NCBI RefSeq assembly: GCF_021261325.1
Contig: NZ_JAJSBI010000035.1
Coordinates: 1 to 64,000 of the forward strand
Direction of reading: 5' to 3'
Origin: Streptomyces guryensis
GTDB taxonomy: Bacteria; Actinomycetota; Actinomycetes; Streptomycetales; Streptomycetaceae
Length of the DNA stretch: 64,000 bases
A program made the translations under genes and the position numbers. A model generated the notes under the pieces. The model did not search any database and was not told the DNA's origin. It was given only the letters and a program-made list of their open reading frames with translations. This document shows, piece by piece, positions 35,855 to 43,586 of this stretch; position 1 is the stretch's first letter; the number at the start of each line of letters is the position of its first letter.

Positions 35855-35968
35855 GTTCTGTCTGCAGTCCTCACCTGTGTAGGGCACGTCGGTCCGGGGG
35901 CTCACCGCTGAAATGTCTGTTTCATCCAGGAAACGCGGTCGGTCCGGGCGGTCACAAGCGGAGGGTTT

Positions 35969-36727
35969 TCAGATAGTGAGCGACAGGCCCCTGGTCACGC
36001 GGTCCGCGGTCGGGAGCAGCCGTGCCAGGATCTCCGGCAGCCGGGAGAGCCGGTCCGCGGGCATCGAGACACCGAGCGAGCCGAGGGTGTCGCCGCTGTG
36101 GACGGGGACGGCGACGCAGACCGTGCCCAGGCTGTACTCCTCCAGGTCCGTGACGGCCGGAGCCACGGGCGAGGTGTCCAGTCGCCGGAGGAGCTCGGGC
36201 CGGCTGGTGATCGTCCGCGGGGTGAGGTCGGCCAGGTGGTGCCGGGAGAGGTAGTCCTTGCGGGCCTCGTCGTCCAGTTCGCGCAGCACGGACTTGCCGA
36301 GCGCGGTGGCGTGGCCCGCGTCCTCGAACCCCACCCACAGGTCGACTCGGGGGGCCCGGGCGCTGTCGACGATCTCGGCGACGCGGATCTCGCCGTCCTC
36401 GTAGAAGGTGAGGTAGGCGGCGGTCGCGAACTCGTCGCGCAGCGCGGCGAGCGTGGGGCGGACCCGGCTGAGCAGTGCCTGTCCACGGCCCGTGGTGTGC
36501 AGCGTCTGCAGCCTGTCGCCGAGCACGAACGCGCCGTCGCCGAGCTTGCGCAGGTATCCGTCGTGGACCAGCGTCCGCAGCAGGTGATAGGCGGTGGCCA
36601 GGGGCAGCCCCGTCTCACGTGCCAGCTGTTTCGCCGGCGCGCCGTTCTCGTGCGCGCTCGCCGCCTCCAGCAGCCGGAAGGCACGCTGGACAGAAGTGAT
36701 CAGCGTGGGCCCGTCGCGCTCACCCAT
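35969..36727 (-). CDS. IclR-family transcriptional regulator
   Basis: 252 residues from ATG 36727. IclR winged helix SVQRAFRLLEAASAHENGAPAKQLARETGLPLATAYHLLRTLVHDGYLRKLGDGAFVLGDRL, then the effector domain with DLWVGFEDAGHATALGKSVLRELDDEARKDYLSRHHLADLTPRTITSRPELLRRLD and SLGTVCVAVPVHSGDTLGSLGVSMP. No obvious catabolic gene lies next to it; the 253-bp region upstream (36728-36980) carries its promoter and that of the secreted protein gene, with no further gene seen. Confidence 0.9.
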   Translation of the reverse strand: MGERDGPTLITSVQRAFRLLEAASAHENGAPAKQLARETGLPLATAYHLLRTLVHDGYLRKLGDGAFVLGDRLQTLHTTGRGQALLSRVRPTLAALRDEFATAAYLTFYEDGEIRVAEIVDSARAPRVDLWVGFEDAGHATALGKSVLRELDDEARKDYLSRHHLADLTPRTITSRPELLRRLDTSPVAPAVTDLEEYSLGTVCVAVPVHSGDTLGSLGVSMPADRLSRLPEILARLLPTADRVTRGLSLTI

Positions 36728-36980
36728 GTGACCAGCGTGCGTCAGGGGCACAGCGCGCGCAACAACTCGCCGAATGCTCGCCCAAGTTGGCAGGGCCTCA
36801 ATATCTGCTTGCCTTGCGATTCACTCACAAGGCGTATTTCCCGCCATCGACCAGGTTAGTGAGTGATTGCCCGAATTCGGCGCGCCGCCGGATGTTCCGG
36901 GGATATTTCTTATTAACCTCCACAACTACACGAAGTCGATCTATCGCAGGTCGCATCCACTTCACTCCACCGGAGATGAC

Positions 36981-37265
36981 ATGCACCAGCTTCGCAAGGC
37001 TGCCGTCCTGGTCGCCGCCGTCAGCGTCGGCCTCCTGGGTGCCGGCACCGCTCAGGCCCACGACGGCGGCGACAAGGGCGGCGGCAACACCGTCCTGCAG
37101 AGCACCACCTGCAGGTCACACGACCTGAACCTGGACGTCCTCGGCCAGGTCGGACTGCTCAACGGCCTGCTGGGCGGCGCGCTGAACGGCGAGGGCAACG
37201 AGGGCGCACAGTCGACCTCGCTGGGCTCGTCCATGGGCTGCAACAACAGCGTCGGCGGTAAGTAG
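36981..37265 (+). CDS. Small secreted protein of unknown function
   Basis: 94 residues. Signal peptide MHQLRKAAVLVAAVSVGLLGAGTAQA, cleavage near 26. The mature 68-residue part is Gly/Asn/Leu-rich: HDGGDKGGGNTVLQSTTCRSHDLNLDVLGQVGLLNGLLGGALNGEGNEGAQSTSLGSSMGCNNSVGG, with two Cys that could form one disulphide. This looks like the small secreted proteins of aerial-growth Streptomyces but matches neither chaplin nor rodlin signatures. ATG at 36981 with CGGAGATG upstream. A textbook terminator follows, so it is probably strongly expressed on its own. Confidence 0.8.
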   Translation: MHQLRKAAVLVAAVSVGLLGAGTAQAHDGGDKGGGNTVLQSTTCRSHDLNLDVLGQVGLLNGLLGGALNGEGNEGAQSTSLGSSMGCNNSVGGK

Positions 37266-37278
37266 GAAAAAAGCTCAC

Positions 37279-37316
37279 CCCGGTGCCCCGGCCGCAAGCC
37301 GGGGCACCGGGTTTTT
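37279..37316 (+). terminator. Intrinsic terminator after the small secreted protein
   Basis: A 14-bp perfect stem (37279-37292 and 37298-37311) with a CGCAA loop, directly followed by TTTTT. It is the only classic rho-independent terminator with a T tract that I recognise in the window. Confidence 0.9.
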
Positions 37317-37674
37317 CGCCTGCCCGGAAAACCCGGTCGACTGCCGAGACCACAGAAAGCCGAAATGGCGGAGCGGGAACCCGGCCGGGCCGGCCCGGCA
37401 TTCTTGGATACAGATTACTGATTTCCCTCGACGGAGGCCTTTCCCTCACGGATCTCCGACTGACAGGGCGTGTGCTTGCTCCCGCGCACAATCGAGGCCC
37501 GGGTGTCGGCGCCGTCGTACGGCGTGCACCCGGGCCTTGGAGAAAGCGGAAACGGCTGCAGCCCAGGCGCGCACCCTGGTGGGTCTCTGCGCGTCCGGGC
37601 TGCCTTTGCTGCTCTGACGGATGTGTGCCTGCCAAGGTGCGGACTACGGAGCCGCTCGCCCCCTTGGCGCCTGG
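37317..37674. other. Non-coding stretch without a recognised gene
   Basis: About 360 bp between the terminator and the next gene. Open frames here have shadow-like composition and no ribosome site. A lower-GC patch near 37400-37430 (ATTCTTGGATACAGATTACT) could be a promoter, and short inverted repeats (GGCCCGGG, CCCGGGCC) lie around 37494-37535. A small RNA is possible but unsupported. Confidence 0.4.
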
Positions 37675-37938
37675 CTACTTCTCGCTCGAATCCTTGGAGA
37701 CCGGGGCGACGAACGCATCGATGAACCGGTTGAGATCCAACTGCGGCACGGTGTATCTGGGCGTCTGCTCCGGCGTCGCCTTCTTTGAACTGTCCGGTGC
37801 GAAGTGCCACTGCGGGGAAACCACCTCGGTGCCCCCGCGCGGCCCGTCGGCGTCGTCGGCGAAACCGACACCGACGCCGGCGATGGACAGCCCCGCGACC
37901 GCTGCGGCTACGACCGCAGCGCGCTGAAACTTGCGCAT
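37675..37938 (-). CDS. Small secreted protein of unknown function
   Basis: 87 residues from ATG 37938, preceded by GAAAGGG. Signal peptide MRKFQRAAVVAAAVAGLSIAGVGVGFA, cleavage near 27. The mature part (DDADGPRGGTEVVSPQWHFAPDSSKKATPEQTPRYTVPQLDLNRFIDAFVAPVSKDSSEK) is hydrophilic, without Cys or a recognised domain; homologues would be expected only in streptomycetes. Its promoter region carries an unusually AT-rich inverted repeat at 37978-38013. Confidence 0.72.
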   Translation of the reverse strand: MRKFQRAAVVAAAVAGLSIAGVGVGFADDADGPRGGTEVVSPQWHFAPDSSKKATPEQTPRYTVPQLDLNRFIDAFVAPVSKDSSEK

Positions 37939-37977
37939 GGTTGACCCTTTCTCACCCGGGCGCGAAGCCCTGGATTG

Positions 37978-38013
37978 ACTACTTAATGTGAGCATATACA
38001 TGCACTAAGTAGT
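37978..38013. promoter_or_regulatory. AT-rich inverted repeat upstream of the 87-residue secreted protein
   Basis: ACTACTTA (37978-37985) and TAAGTAGT (38006-38013) are exact inverted repeats separated by 20 bases (ATGTGAGCATATACATGCAC). The segment is far lower in GC than the surroundings. It lies about 40-75 bp before the ATG at 37938, where a promoter and operator belong. Confidence 0.6.
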
Positions 38014-38145
38014 AATTTGGGATCTTGGCCGCGTCTATACTCCATTTCGGCCCGCAGCGCATCCGCAGGAGGCCGACGCCACGACCTGCGTTCCGCGTCC
38101 GGCATGGCAACTCGCGCCCCAGCACAGGCCTCAGCCCCGTCCGGC

Positions 38146-40119
38146 CTACCACGCCGATGCGCTACGCCTTCCGAGGGCGGGCGTGTCGGAGCAGGCGCCA
38201 CCGGCGCACGCCGTGAGCCACTGGTCGAAGTCGGCGTCGTAACGGATACCGACGCCGGAGTTGTAGACGGCATATCCGCCCGCGTAGTCGCCGGCTCGGA
38301 AGCGGGCGAGCATGCGCTGGATGTCCCCCGGGTGGTTCTCGAACATGTAGCGGACCGCGAGATAGCCCCACGGATAGGTGCGGATCACGTCGCTGTTGGC
38401 GTAGGTGCTCTGGAACAGGGTGCTCAGCCGGTAGGTGTGCTTGCCCGCCTCTCCGACCGCCTGCTCGTCGGTGATTCCCCGGTAGCCGTAGGAGACGTAC
38501 TCGGCCAGGCCCTCGATCCACCACACGTCCGGCACCGACGTCTGCTGGGTGAAGTCGCCCTTCATGTCGTAGCGGGCGTCGAGGATGTGCGTGTACTCGT
38601 GGTTGAGGTTCCAGATGCGGGCCGTGAAGCCGTCGTCGGAGCCCTTCTGGTACATGATCGAGAGCGGCTGGTTTGCCGGGTCGGCCGGGTCCCCGGTCAG
38701 CGTGATGCCGCCGTTGTCCGTACTGACGCCGTAGATCGCCCCGGCGTAGGTCTGGTAGTCCGCGCGGGTGGCGAAGACGACGAACTGCGCCGTCGACAGG
38801 TGCTGGCCCGGTATGGGGCCGTCGTCCTCGACGAGGTCGTCGAAGTACGGGTCCTGGGCGCGGAGGTCGGCGCATACGGCGTCGAGGTCGGCGACGGTGA
38901 GCGCCTGGGCCCGGACGGTGTGGGTCGCGTCGCAGGTGTGGGTGAGGGGCAGGGCTGCGTCGGTCAGCCGGGCGGACAGGTCGCAGATGTCGTAGTACGA
39001 GCAGTCGGGGCGGTCGTAGTAGTCGGCCTGCGTCGCCACGGCGACCCACAGTGCGGCCGTGGGACCGGTGATCTTCGAGGCGTTCAGCAGGTCCTTGGCC
39101 AGCGGCTGGACCGTGGCGCGCAGCGCGGTGTGTTCGACGTAACGGGCAACGTTCATCCCGGCGTTGGAGTCCAGGTAGGCGCGTTCGGTGCCGAGCAGGT
39201 CCACGTGTTTGAGCGCGAACCCGTGCAGGGTCCGGATGATGCCCGGGTCGGCGGTCACCGCGTTGACGTAGTCCGGGTTCCAGTTGCCGCGCCAGAGCGG
39301 GGTGTAGACGTCGTTGACGGCGGTGAGCATGCTGGGGATCGCGTCGTAGGAGCTGTCGTAGGCGCTGAGCAGGCGCTGATAGGCCGTCAGGTATCGGGCT
39401 TGCAGGTCGGCGCTGTCGGTGAGAACGACCGTCTCGCCCAGCACGTCTCCGTTCGCCGCGGTGACGTCATGGGAGTGCCGGTTGGCGAAGAAGGCGTCCA
39501 GGCCGCGGGTGGTGGCCCGGGCCAGGGGTGCGCCGTAGGGGCCGACGTCGGACGGGTTGTTGAACTGGACGTAGTAGCCGGCCCGCAGGAACAGGACGAG
39601 CTGCCACGCTCCGGAGGAGTTGTCGCCCCGATAGCGTTGCGCCTCTCGGGTGAAGGCCTTCGCCACGGTGACCATCTGGGACTGGCGGAAGATGTCGCGG
39701 GCGTTGGTGCCGGTCACGGCGAACAGGGTGTTGACGCAGCCCGTGGTCGAGGCTTCGACGAAGGTGACGAGCGCGGGGCCGGTCCTGCGGGCGAAGTCGG
39801 CCGGGGTGCACGAGACCGGCTTCGGTTTGGATTTCGGTCGGGTCTGCGTGGTGGGCCGGGTCCGGGTCGGGGTCGGTTGCAGCGGGGGCAGTTGGGCGGT
39901 GGTGAGCGGTCGGGCCTGTACGGCCGGCTGGTCGGCGGCGGTGGCGGTCGAGCCGGTGGGCGGCGGGGGTGGCGTCGTCTTCCGGGCCACGGTAACGGGG
40001 GTGGAGACGTGCCGGGCGGGAGGTGCCGCGAGCGCCGGCACCGACAGCAGGCCCGCGAGGGTGATGCAGGCGGCGAGGGTGACGGCGGCACGTCTGGGCA
40101 GCGCGAAGAGGTAGCGCAT
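38146..40119 (-). CDS. Secreted M9-family (collagenase-like) zinc peptidase
   Basis: 657 residues. Signal peptide RAAVTLAACITLAGLLSVPALAA, then a long Pro/Thr linker (about 35-100), an all-helical activator-like domain (FARRTGPALVTFVEASTTGCVNTLFAVTG...) and the peptidase domain. Zinc ligands are His507 and His511 in NHEYTHILD, with the third ligand Glu536 in WWIEGLAEYVSYG. This is the M9 gluzincin arrangement. There is no PKD or collagen-binding domain, so true collagen degradation is uncertain. ATG at 40119. Monocistronic, next to a LysR gene on the same strand upstream of it. Confidence 0.9.
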   Translation of the reverse strand: MRYLFALPRRAAVTLAACITLAGLLSVPALAAPPARHVSTPVTVARKTTPPPPPTGSTATAADQPAVQARPLTTAQLPPLQPTPTRTRPTTQTRPKSKPKPVSCTPADFARRTGPALVTFVEASTTGCVNTLFAVTGTNARDIFRQSQMVTVAKAFTREAQRYRGDNSSGAWQLVLFLRAGYYVQFNNPSDVGPYGAPLARATTRGLDAFFANRHSHDVTAANGDVLGETVVLTDSADLQARYLTAYQRLLSAYDSSYDAIPSMLTAVNDVYTPLWRGNWNPDYVNAVTADPGIIRTLHGFALKHVDLLGTERAYLDSNAGMNVARYVEHTALRATVQPLAKDLLNASKITGPTAALWVAVATQADYYDRPDCSYYDICDLSARLTDAALPLTHTCDATHTVRAQALTVADLDAVCADLRAQDPYFDDLVEDDGPIPGQHLSTAQFVVFATRADYQTYAGAIYGVSTDNGGITLTGDPADPANQPLSIMYQKGSDDGFTARIWNLNHEYTHILDARYDMKGDFTQQTSVPDVWWIEGLAEYVSYGYRGITDEQAVGEAGKHTYRLSTLFQSTYANSDVIRTYPWGYLAVRYMFENHPGDIQRMLARFRAGDYAGGYAVYNSGVGIRYDADFDQWLTACAGGACSDTPALGRRSASAW

Positions 40120-40257
40120 CTCTGGACTCCTCTGCGGAGGGATGCGCCTCGGTACGGGTGTTGAGGCGCGTGAGGCACCATCTCAACGCCGGACTGCGCC
40201 CAACAATGGAATGTGACATAGCACTCTGCGGCAGCGAGCCATAACACCCCGCTCCGG

Positions 40258-41217
40258 CTACGCCCCGCTCCCCCGCCAAGTGCGCGCGGCCCACGCCCTC
40301 AAGTGCGGTGACCGCCCGGCGAGTTCGCGATATGCGGAAGCGGCGGAGTGAAACAGTTCCTCCACCACCTCCTCGGCCACCGCGTCCCGCCGCCAGGCCA
40401 GCACATAACGGCACCACAGCGGCGTACCGATCAGGGGTCTGATCGCCACGTCGGGGATCGGCCGCAGCGTCGCCTGTACGACGGACACTCCGAGGCCGTC
40501 GGCGATCATGCTCTGCAACTGCGACTGGTCACCCAGGAATTCATGTACGGCGACCGGCGAGAAACCGGCCGCCGCACAGGCCGTGTAGAAGACCCCCGGC
40601 CAGCCCGCTCCGTCGTCCGGTGTCAAAAACCACGCGTCCTCGGCCAGGTCGGCGAGCGAGACCTGAGCGCGGCGTCCGAGGCGATGGCGGGTGGGCAGCG
40701 CCACGAACGTGGGCTCGGTGACGATCCCCCGGTGGGTCACCGTGTCCGCATGTTTCAGTTCCATCCCGGGGTAGTCCGCGGCGACGGCCGCGTCCACCTC
40801 GCCCTCCTCCAGGAGTTCGACGATCCGCGAGGAGGCGTACACGCTGCTGACGGCGAGCGCGACGTCCGGCAGCCGGGCCCGGACCCGCGAGACCATGCCG
40901 GACAGCACCGGCGAGTTGGTCGCGGCGACGCGCAGGGTCCTACGGGCACTCGCCGCGCCGGGGGCCGGACGGCGCCCGATCGCTGCGGCGCGGGCCAGGA
41001 CGTCGCGGGCCTGGGCGACGACCTCGACGCCGAACCGCGTGGGCCTGACTCCCGTCGCCCCGCGCTCGAACAAGGACTGGCCGAAGTAGCGCTCGATCCG
41101 CCGGAGTTGGGTGCTCATGGCGGGTTGCGAGTACCCGAGGTCCGAGGCGGCGCGGCCCACGCTCCCGGCATCCGCGATCGCACACAGGACACGCAGATGC
41201 CGAAGCTCCAGGTCCAT
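40258..41217 (-). CDS. LysR-family transcriptional regulator
   Basis: 319 residues. N-terminal LysR HTH: MDLELRHLRVLCAIADAGSVGRAASDLGYSQPAMSTQLRRIERYFGQSLFERGATGVRPTRFG. The substrate-binding domain starts near 90 (RTLRVAATNSPVLSGMVSRVRARLPDVALAVSS) and includes DAWFLTPDDGAGWPGVFYTACAAAGFSPVAVHEFLGDQSQLQSMIADGLGVSVVQAT. It is 138 bp upstream of the M9 peptidase on the same strand, so it could regulate it or the aromatic operon on its other side; neither is shown by the sequence. The final residues (HLRAWAARTWRGSGA) are poorly conserved in type. Confidence 0.9.
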   Translation of the reverse strand: MDLELRHLRVLCAIADAGSVGRAASDLGYSQPAMSTQLRRIERYFGQSLFERGATGVRPTRFGVEVVAQARDVLARAAAIGRRPAPGAASARRTLRVAATNSPVLSGMVSRVRARLPDVALAVSSVYASSRIVELLEEGEVDAAVAADYPGMELKHADTVTHRGIVTEPTFVALPTRHRLGRRAQVSLADLAEDAWFLTPDDGAGWPGVFYTACAAAGFSPVAVHEFLGDQSQLQSMIADGLGVSVVQATLRPIPDVAIRPLIGTPLWCRYVLAWRRDAVAEEVVEELFHSAASAYRELAGRSPHLRAWAARTWRGSGA

Positions 41218-41320
41218 CCGTACGCTCCCCTGCCGCCGTGGACAGGAAGCGTTCCATCACGCCACCCCGTACACAAGTCGCAGGTCAGCCACCCGCCGAA
41301 CCAGGAGAGCGACCGGCGCG

Positions 41321-41473
41321 CTACGTCGGCGGCGGCTGCGTTCCAGCAGTCGCATCCTCCTCGCCGGCGCCAGGAGCCGTCGCCATCTCCTCACCCTGCT
41401 TCTTCAGGGCGAGTTCCCTTGCCGTCTTTTCCGAGTGCAGCCTCATCTCTGCCTCTGTCCGAAGATCGAACAC
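41321..41473 (-). CDS. 50-residue hypothetical protein
   Basis: A short frame from GTG 41473 to TAG 41321: FDLRTEAEMRLHSEKTARELALKKQGEEMATAPGAGEED plus a Pro/Thr end. Support is an AAAGGAGG ribosome site 7 bases before the GTG and a TAATCT -10-like hexamer about 40 bp upstream (minus strand, near 41515-41520). The first 30 residues are a charged amphipathic helix. Function unknown. It lies between the LysR gene and a P450 relic. Confidence 0.6.
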   Translation of the reverse strand: MFDLRTEAEMRLHSEKTARELALKKQGEEMATAPGAGEEDATAGTQPPPT

Positions 41474-41517
41474 CGCTGCCTCCTTTGCCGTACCGCGGAC
41501 GTTTCTTTGCCTTTAGA

Positions 41518-41735
41518 TTACCCTATGGATGGGGTCGGAGTCACGGTCGAACTGGCGCTGTGTCGCAGGTGGTTGAGCTCACCAGGCCACCGGCGTTCGG
41601 TCCGGGCCGGCGACCGGCCGAGGCGGTGGTATGCGACCACCACGCCCTCGCCGGCCCGGATGGTGACCCCGCCGACCTCGACGCCCTCCGTGGCGATGCG
41701 ACGCAGGCCGATGTGGACGACGGTCGGAGTTGTTG
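41518..41735 (-). pseudogene. Cytochrome P450 fragment
   Basis: The minus-strand frame reads GLRRIATEGVEVGGVTIRAGEGVVVAYHR at about 41622-41710. This matches the P450 segment just after the ExxR helix ('L-R-I-A-T-E-D-V-E-x-G-G-V-x-I-R-A-G-E-x-V'). Neither the I-helix nor the heme Cys region is present nearby, so only about 30-60 residues of a former gene remain. The family call rests on this one segment. Confidence 0.55.
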
Positions 41736-41758
41736 ACGCTCGGGCGCGCGGCCCGCCG

Positions 41759-42670
41759 CTACTCCGGCGGCGTAGGTGTGTCGTGGGTGCGGTACATCGC
41801 CTGGACGTCCAGTTCCAGTTGGACGGTGGGGCCGACCACCGCGATGCCGCGGGCCAGCATGGTCCGCCAGTTGAGGGTGTAGTCCTCACGGTGCAGTTCC
41901 GCCTTGGCGAGGGCCGCGCAGCGCAGTTCCTCGCCGTAGCCGCCGTTGACCATGCCCAGGTACGTCGTGTCCAGCGACACCGACCGGCTCACTCCGTGCA
42001 TGGTGAGGGTGCCCAGCAGCGACCACTTGCTGCCGCCCCGATAGGCGAAGCGGGTACTCGTGAAGTCGATGTACGGAAAACGGTCGACGTCCAGGAAGTC
42101 GGCGGAACGCAGGTGGGTGTCCCGGGTGTTGTTGCCCGTGGTGATGCTCGACGCGTCGATGCGCACGTGGACGCGGGAGTCGGCCACCTCCTGCGTGACC
42201 TGGATGCCGCCCTCGAAGCGCTCGAAACGGCCGTGCACATGGGCCATGCCGACGTGTTTGGCGATGAACCGGATCGCGGTGTGCGGCGGGTCGAAGAGCC
42301 AGGTGCCGGGAACCGGGAGTTCGGCCTGCCGGGCCGGCTGGAGCCACACCCGCTGGGACTCGACGCCGGCGTCGGCGACGACCTCGACCGTCTCCCGGTG
42401 GGGTTCCAGCCCCTCGGCCATGGCCATCAGGCTGTAGCTGCCCGGCGGCAGGACGGCCATGAACAGTCCGTACGGATCGGTGGTGCCGCGCGCCGCGACC
42501 TGGTGACTGCGAAGCTCCGTCACCGTCACATCGGCGGCGCCCAGGGGCTGGTTCACCGGATCCAGCACCTCGCGGACGACGACGCCCGCGCCGGACGGGA
42601 CGGGAAGCGTGAGGCCCGCGGCGCTTCCGGGGGCATTCCTGAATCGCCGCCGGAGCAGTCCGAGGGGCAT
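41759..42670 (-). CDS. YceI-like polyisoprenoid-binding protein with carboxypeptidase-regulatory-like N-domain
   Basis: 303 residues. The N-terminal part (VVREVLDPVNQPLGAADVTVTELRSHQVAARGTTDPYGLFMAVLPPGSYSLMAMAEGLEPHRETVEV) is a beta-sandwich CarbopepD_reg-like module. The C-terminal YceI lipocalin-like domain reads GTWLFDPPHTAIRFIAKHVGMAHVHGRFERFEGGIQV...FLDVDRFPYIDFTSTRF...LLGTLTMHGVSRSVSL. YceI domains bind isoprenoid or other hydrophobic molecules. ATG at 42670 is preferred over a GTG at 42679 for spacing from AAAGG. It starts 12 bp after the dioxygenase stop, so it is the third gene of the aromatic operon; binding a hydrophobic aromatic is conceivable (inference). Confidence 0.85.
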   Translation of the reverse strand: MPLGLLRRRFRNAPGSAAGLTLPVPSGAGVVVREVLDPVNQPLGAADVTVTELRSHQVAARGTTDPYGLFMAVLPPGSYSLMAMAEGLEPHRETVEVVADAGVESQRVWLQPARQAELPVPGTWLFDPPHTAIRFIAKHVGMAHVHGRFERFEGGIQVTQEVADSRVHVRIDASSITTGNNTRDTHLRSADFLDVDRFPYIDFTSTRFAYRGGSKWSLLGTLTMHGVSRSVSLDTTYLGMVNGGYGEELRCAALAKAELHREDYTLNWRTMLARGIAVVGPTVQLELDVQAMYRTHDTPTPPE

Positions 42671-42682
42671 GGATTTCACCTT

Positions 42683-43570
42683 TCAGTCTTTCGGGCCGGT
42701 TCGGGCCGGGTTCAGTACGAGGTCGAAGCGCGCGTGCCGGAACGGGTTCCGGATGCCGAACTCCCGCGCCAGGGGCGGGTCGTCGGTCTCGGTGAAGTCC
42801 TGCACGAGGCTTGCCCTGACCGCGAACACGGCGTCCGAGCCGAGGTGGTCGCTGCCCGCCACGAAAATGTGCGTGGTGACCGGCGTATACCCCACGGCGG
42901 AGGCGATGAAGTGGATGTGGGCCGGGCGGTAGGGGTGCCGGCCGGTCGCCCGCAGAAGGTCGCCGACCGGGCCGTCCGTGGGGATCGGATAGGGGCTCGG
43001 CACACAGGTGCGGAACCAGAAGCGGCCCTCAGCGTCCGTGGTGAACAGCCCGCGCCCGTTGCCGGCCGGCTGGACCTCGGGCTGCTGGACGTCGTAGTAG
43101 CCCTCGGCGTTCGCCTGCCACACGTCGAGGACCGCGCCCGGCAGCGGGGTGCCGTCCCGGGACAGTACCCGGCCGCTGACCACGCACGGCTCTCCGCCGC
43201 CCGCCAGATCGATGTCCGCGCCGAGTTCACGGATCGGGGACTCGGTCATGTGGAAGGGGCCGAGCACCGTCGACTCGGTCGCCGTGCCGCAGCCGTCGCT
43301 GTTGATCGTCTCCACGAGCATCGAGACGCCGAGCACGTCCGACAGGAGGACGAACTCCTGCCGGGTGTCCGTACACGTCTGACCGGTCGCCGTCAGGAAG
43401 CCGATCGCCTGCTCCCACTCCTCCTGAGTCAGCCGCGTCTCGCGCGCAAAGGCATGCAGGTGGCGGGTGAGGGCGGCGAGGAGCTCGCGCAGCCGGGGGT
43501 CGCTGGTGCCCTCGATGCTGTCGACGACGGCCTCGGTGAGGCGGGTGGTGGAGGTGGATTCGGTGGTCAT
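42683..43570 (-). CDS. Intradiol ring-cleavage dioxygenase (hydroxyquinol 1,2-dioxygenase type)
   Basis: 295 residues. The helical dimerisation N-domain (RLTEAVVDSIEGTSDPRLRELLAALTRHLHAFARETRLTQEEWEQAIGFLTATGQTCTDTRQEFVLLSDVLGVSMLVETIN) is of the catechol/hydroxyquinol dioxygenase kind. Iron ligands are Tyr in EGYYDVQ, Tyr in HPYRPAHIHF and both His of AHIHF. It inserts O2 into 1,2,4-trihydroxybenzene or catechol to give maleylacetate or muconate. ATG at 43570 with GGAGGG upstream, 16 bp after the monooxygenase stop. Pairing with a phenol monooxygenase favours hydroxyquinol, but no maleylacetate reductase is in the window. Confidence 0.9.
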   Translation of the reverse strand: MTTESTSTTRLTEAVVDSIEGTSDPRLRELLAALTRHLHAFARETRLTQEEWEQAIGFLTATGQTCTDTRQEFVLLSDVLGVSMLVETINSDGCGTATESTVLGPFHMTESPIRELGADIDLAGGGEPCVVSGRVLSRDGTPLPGAVLDVWQANAEGYYDVQQPEVQPAGNGRGLFTTDAEGRFWFRTCVPSPYPIPTDGPVGDLLRATGRHPYRPAHIHFIASAVGYTPVTTHIFVAGSDHLGSDAVFAVRASLVQDFTETDDPPLAREFGIRNPFRHARFDLVLNPARTGPKD

Positions 43571-43586
43571 GTCCTGCGCCCTCCGC

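Noticed and set aside
38017..40164. 715-residue plus-strand frame
   Set aside because: Antisense shadow of the M9 peptidase; no recognisable domain and no ribosome site.
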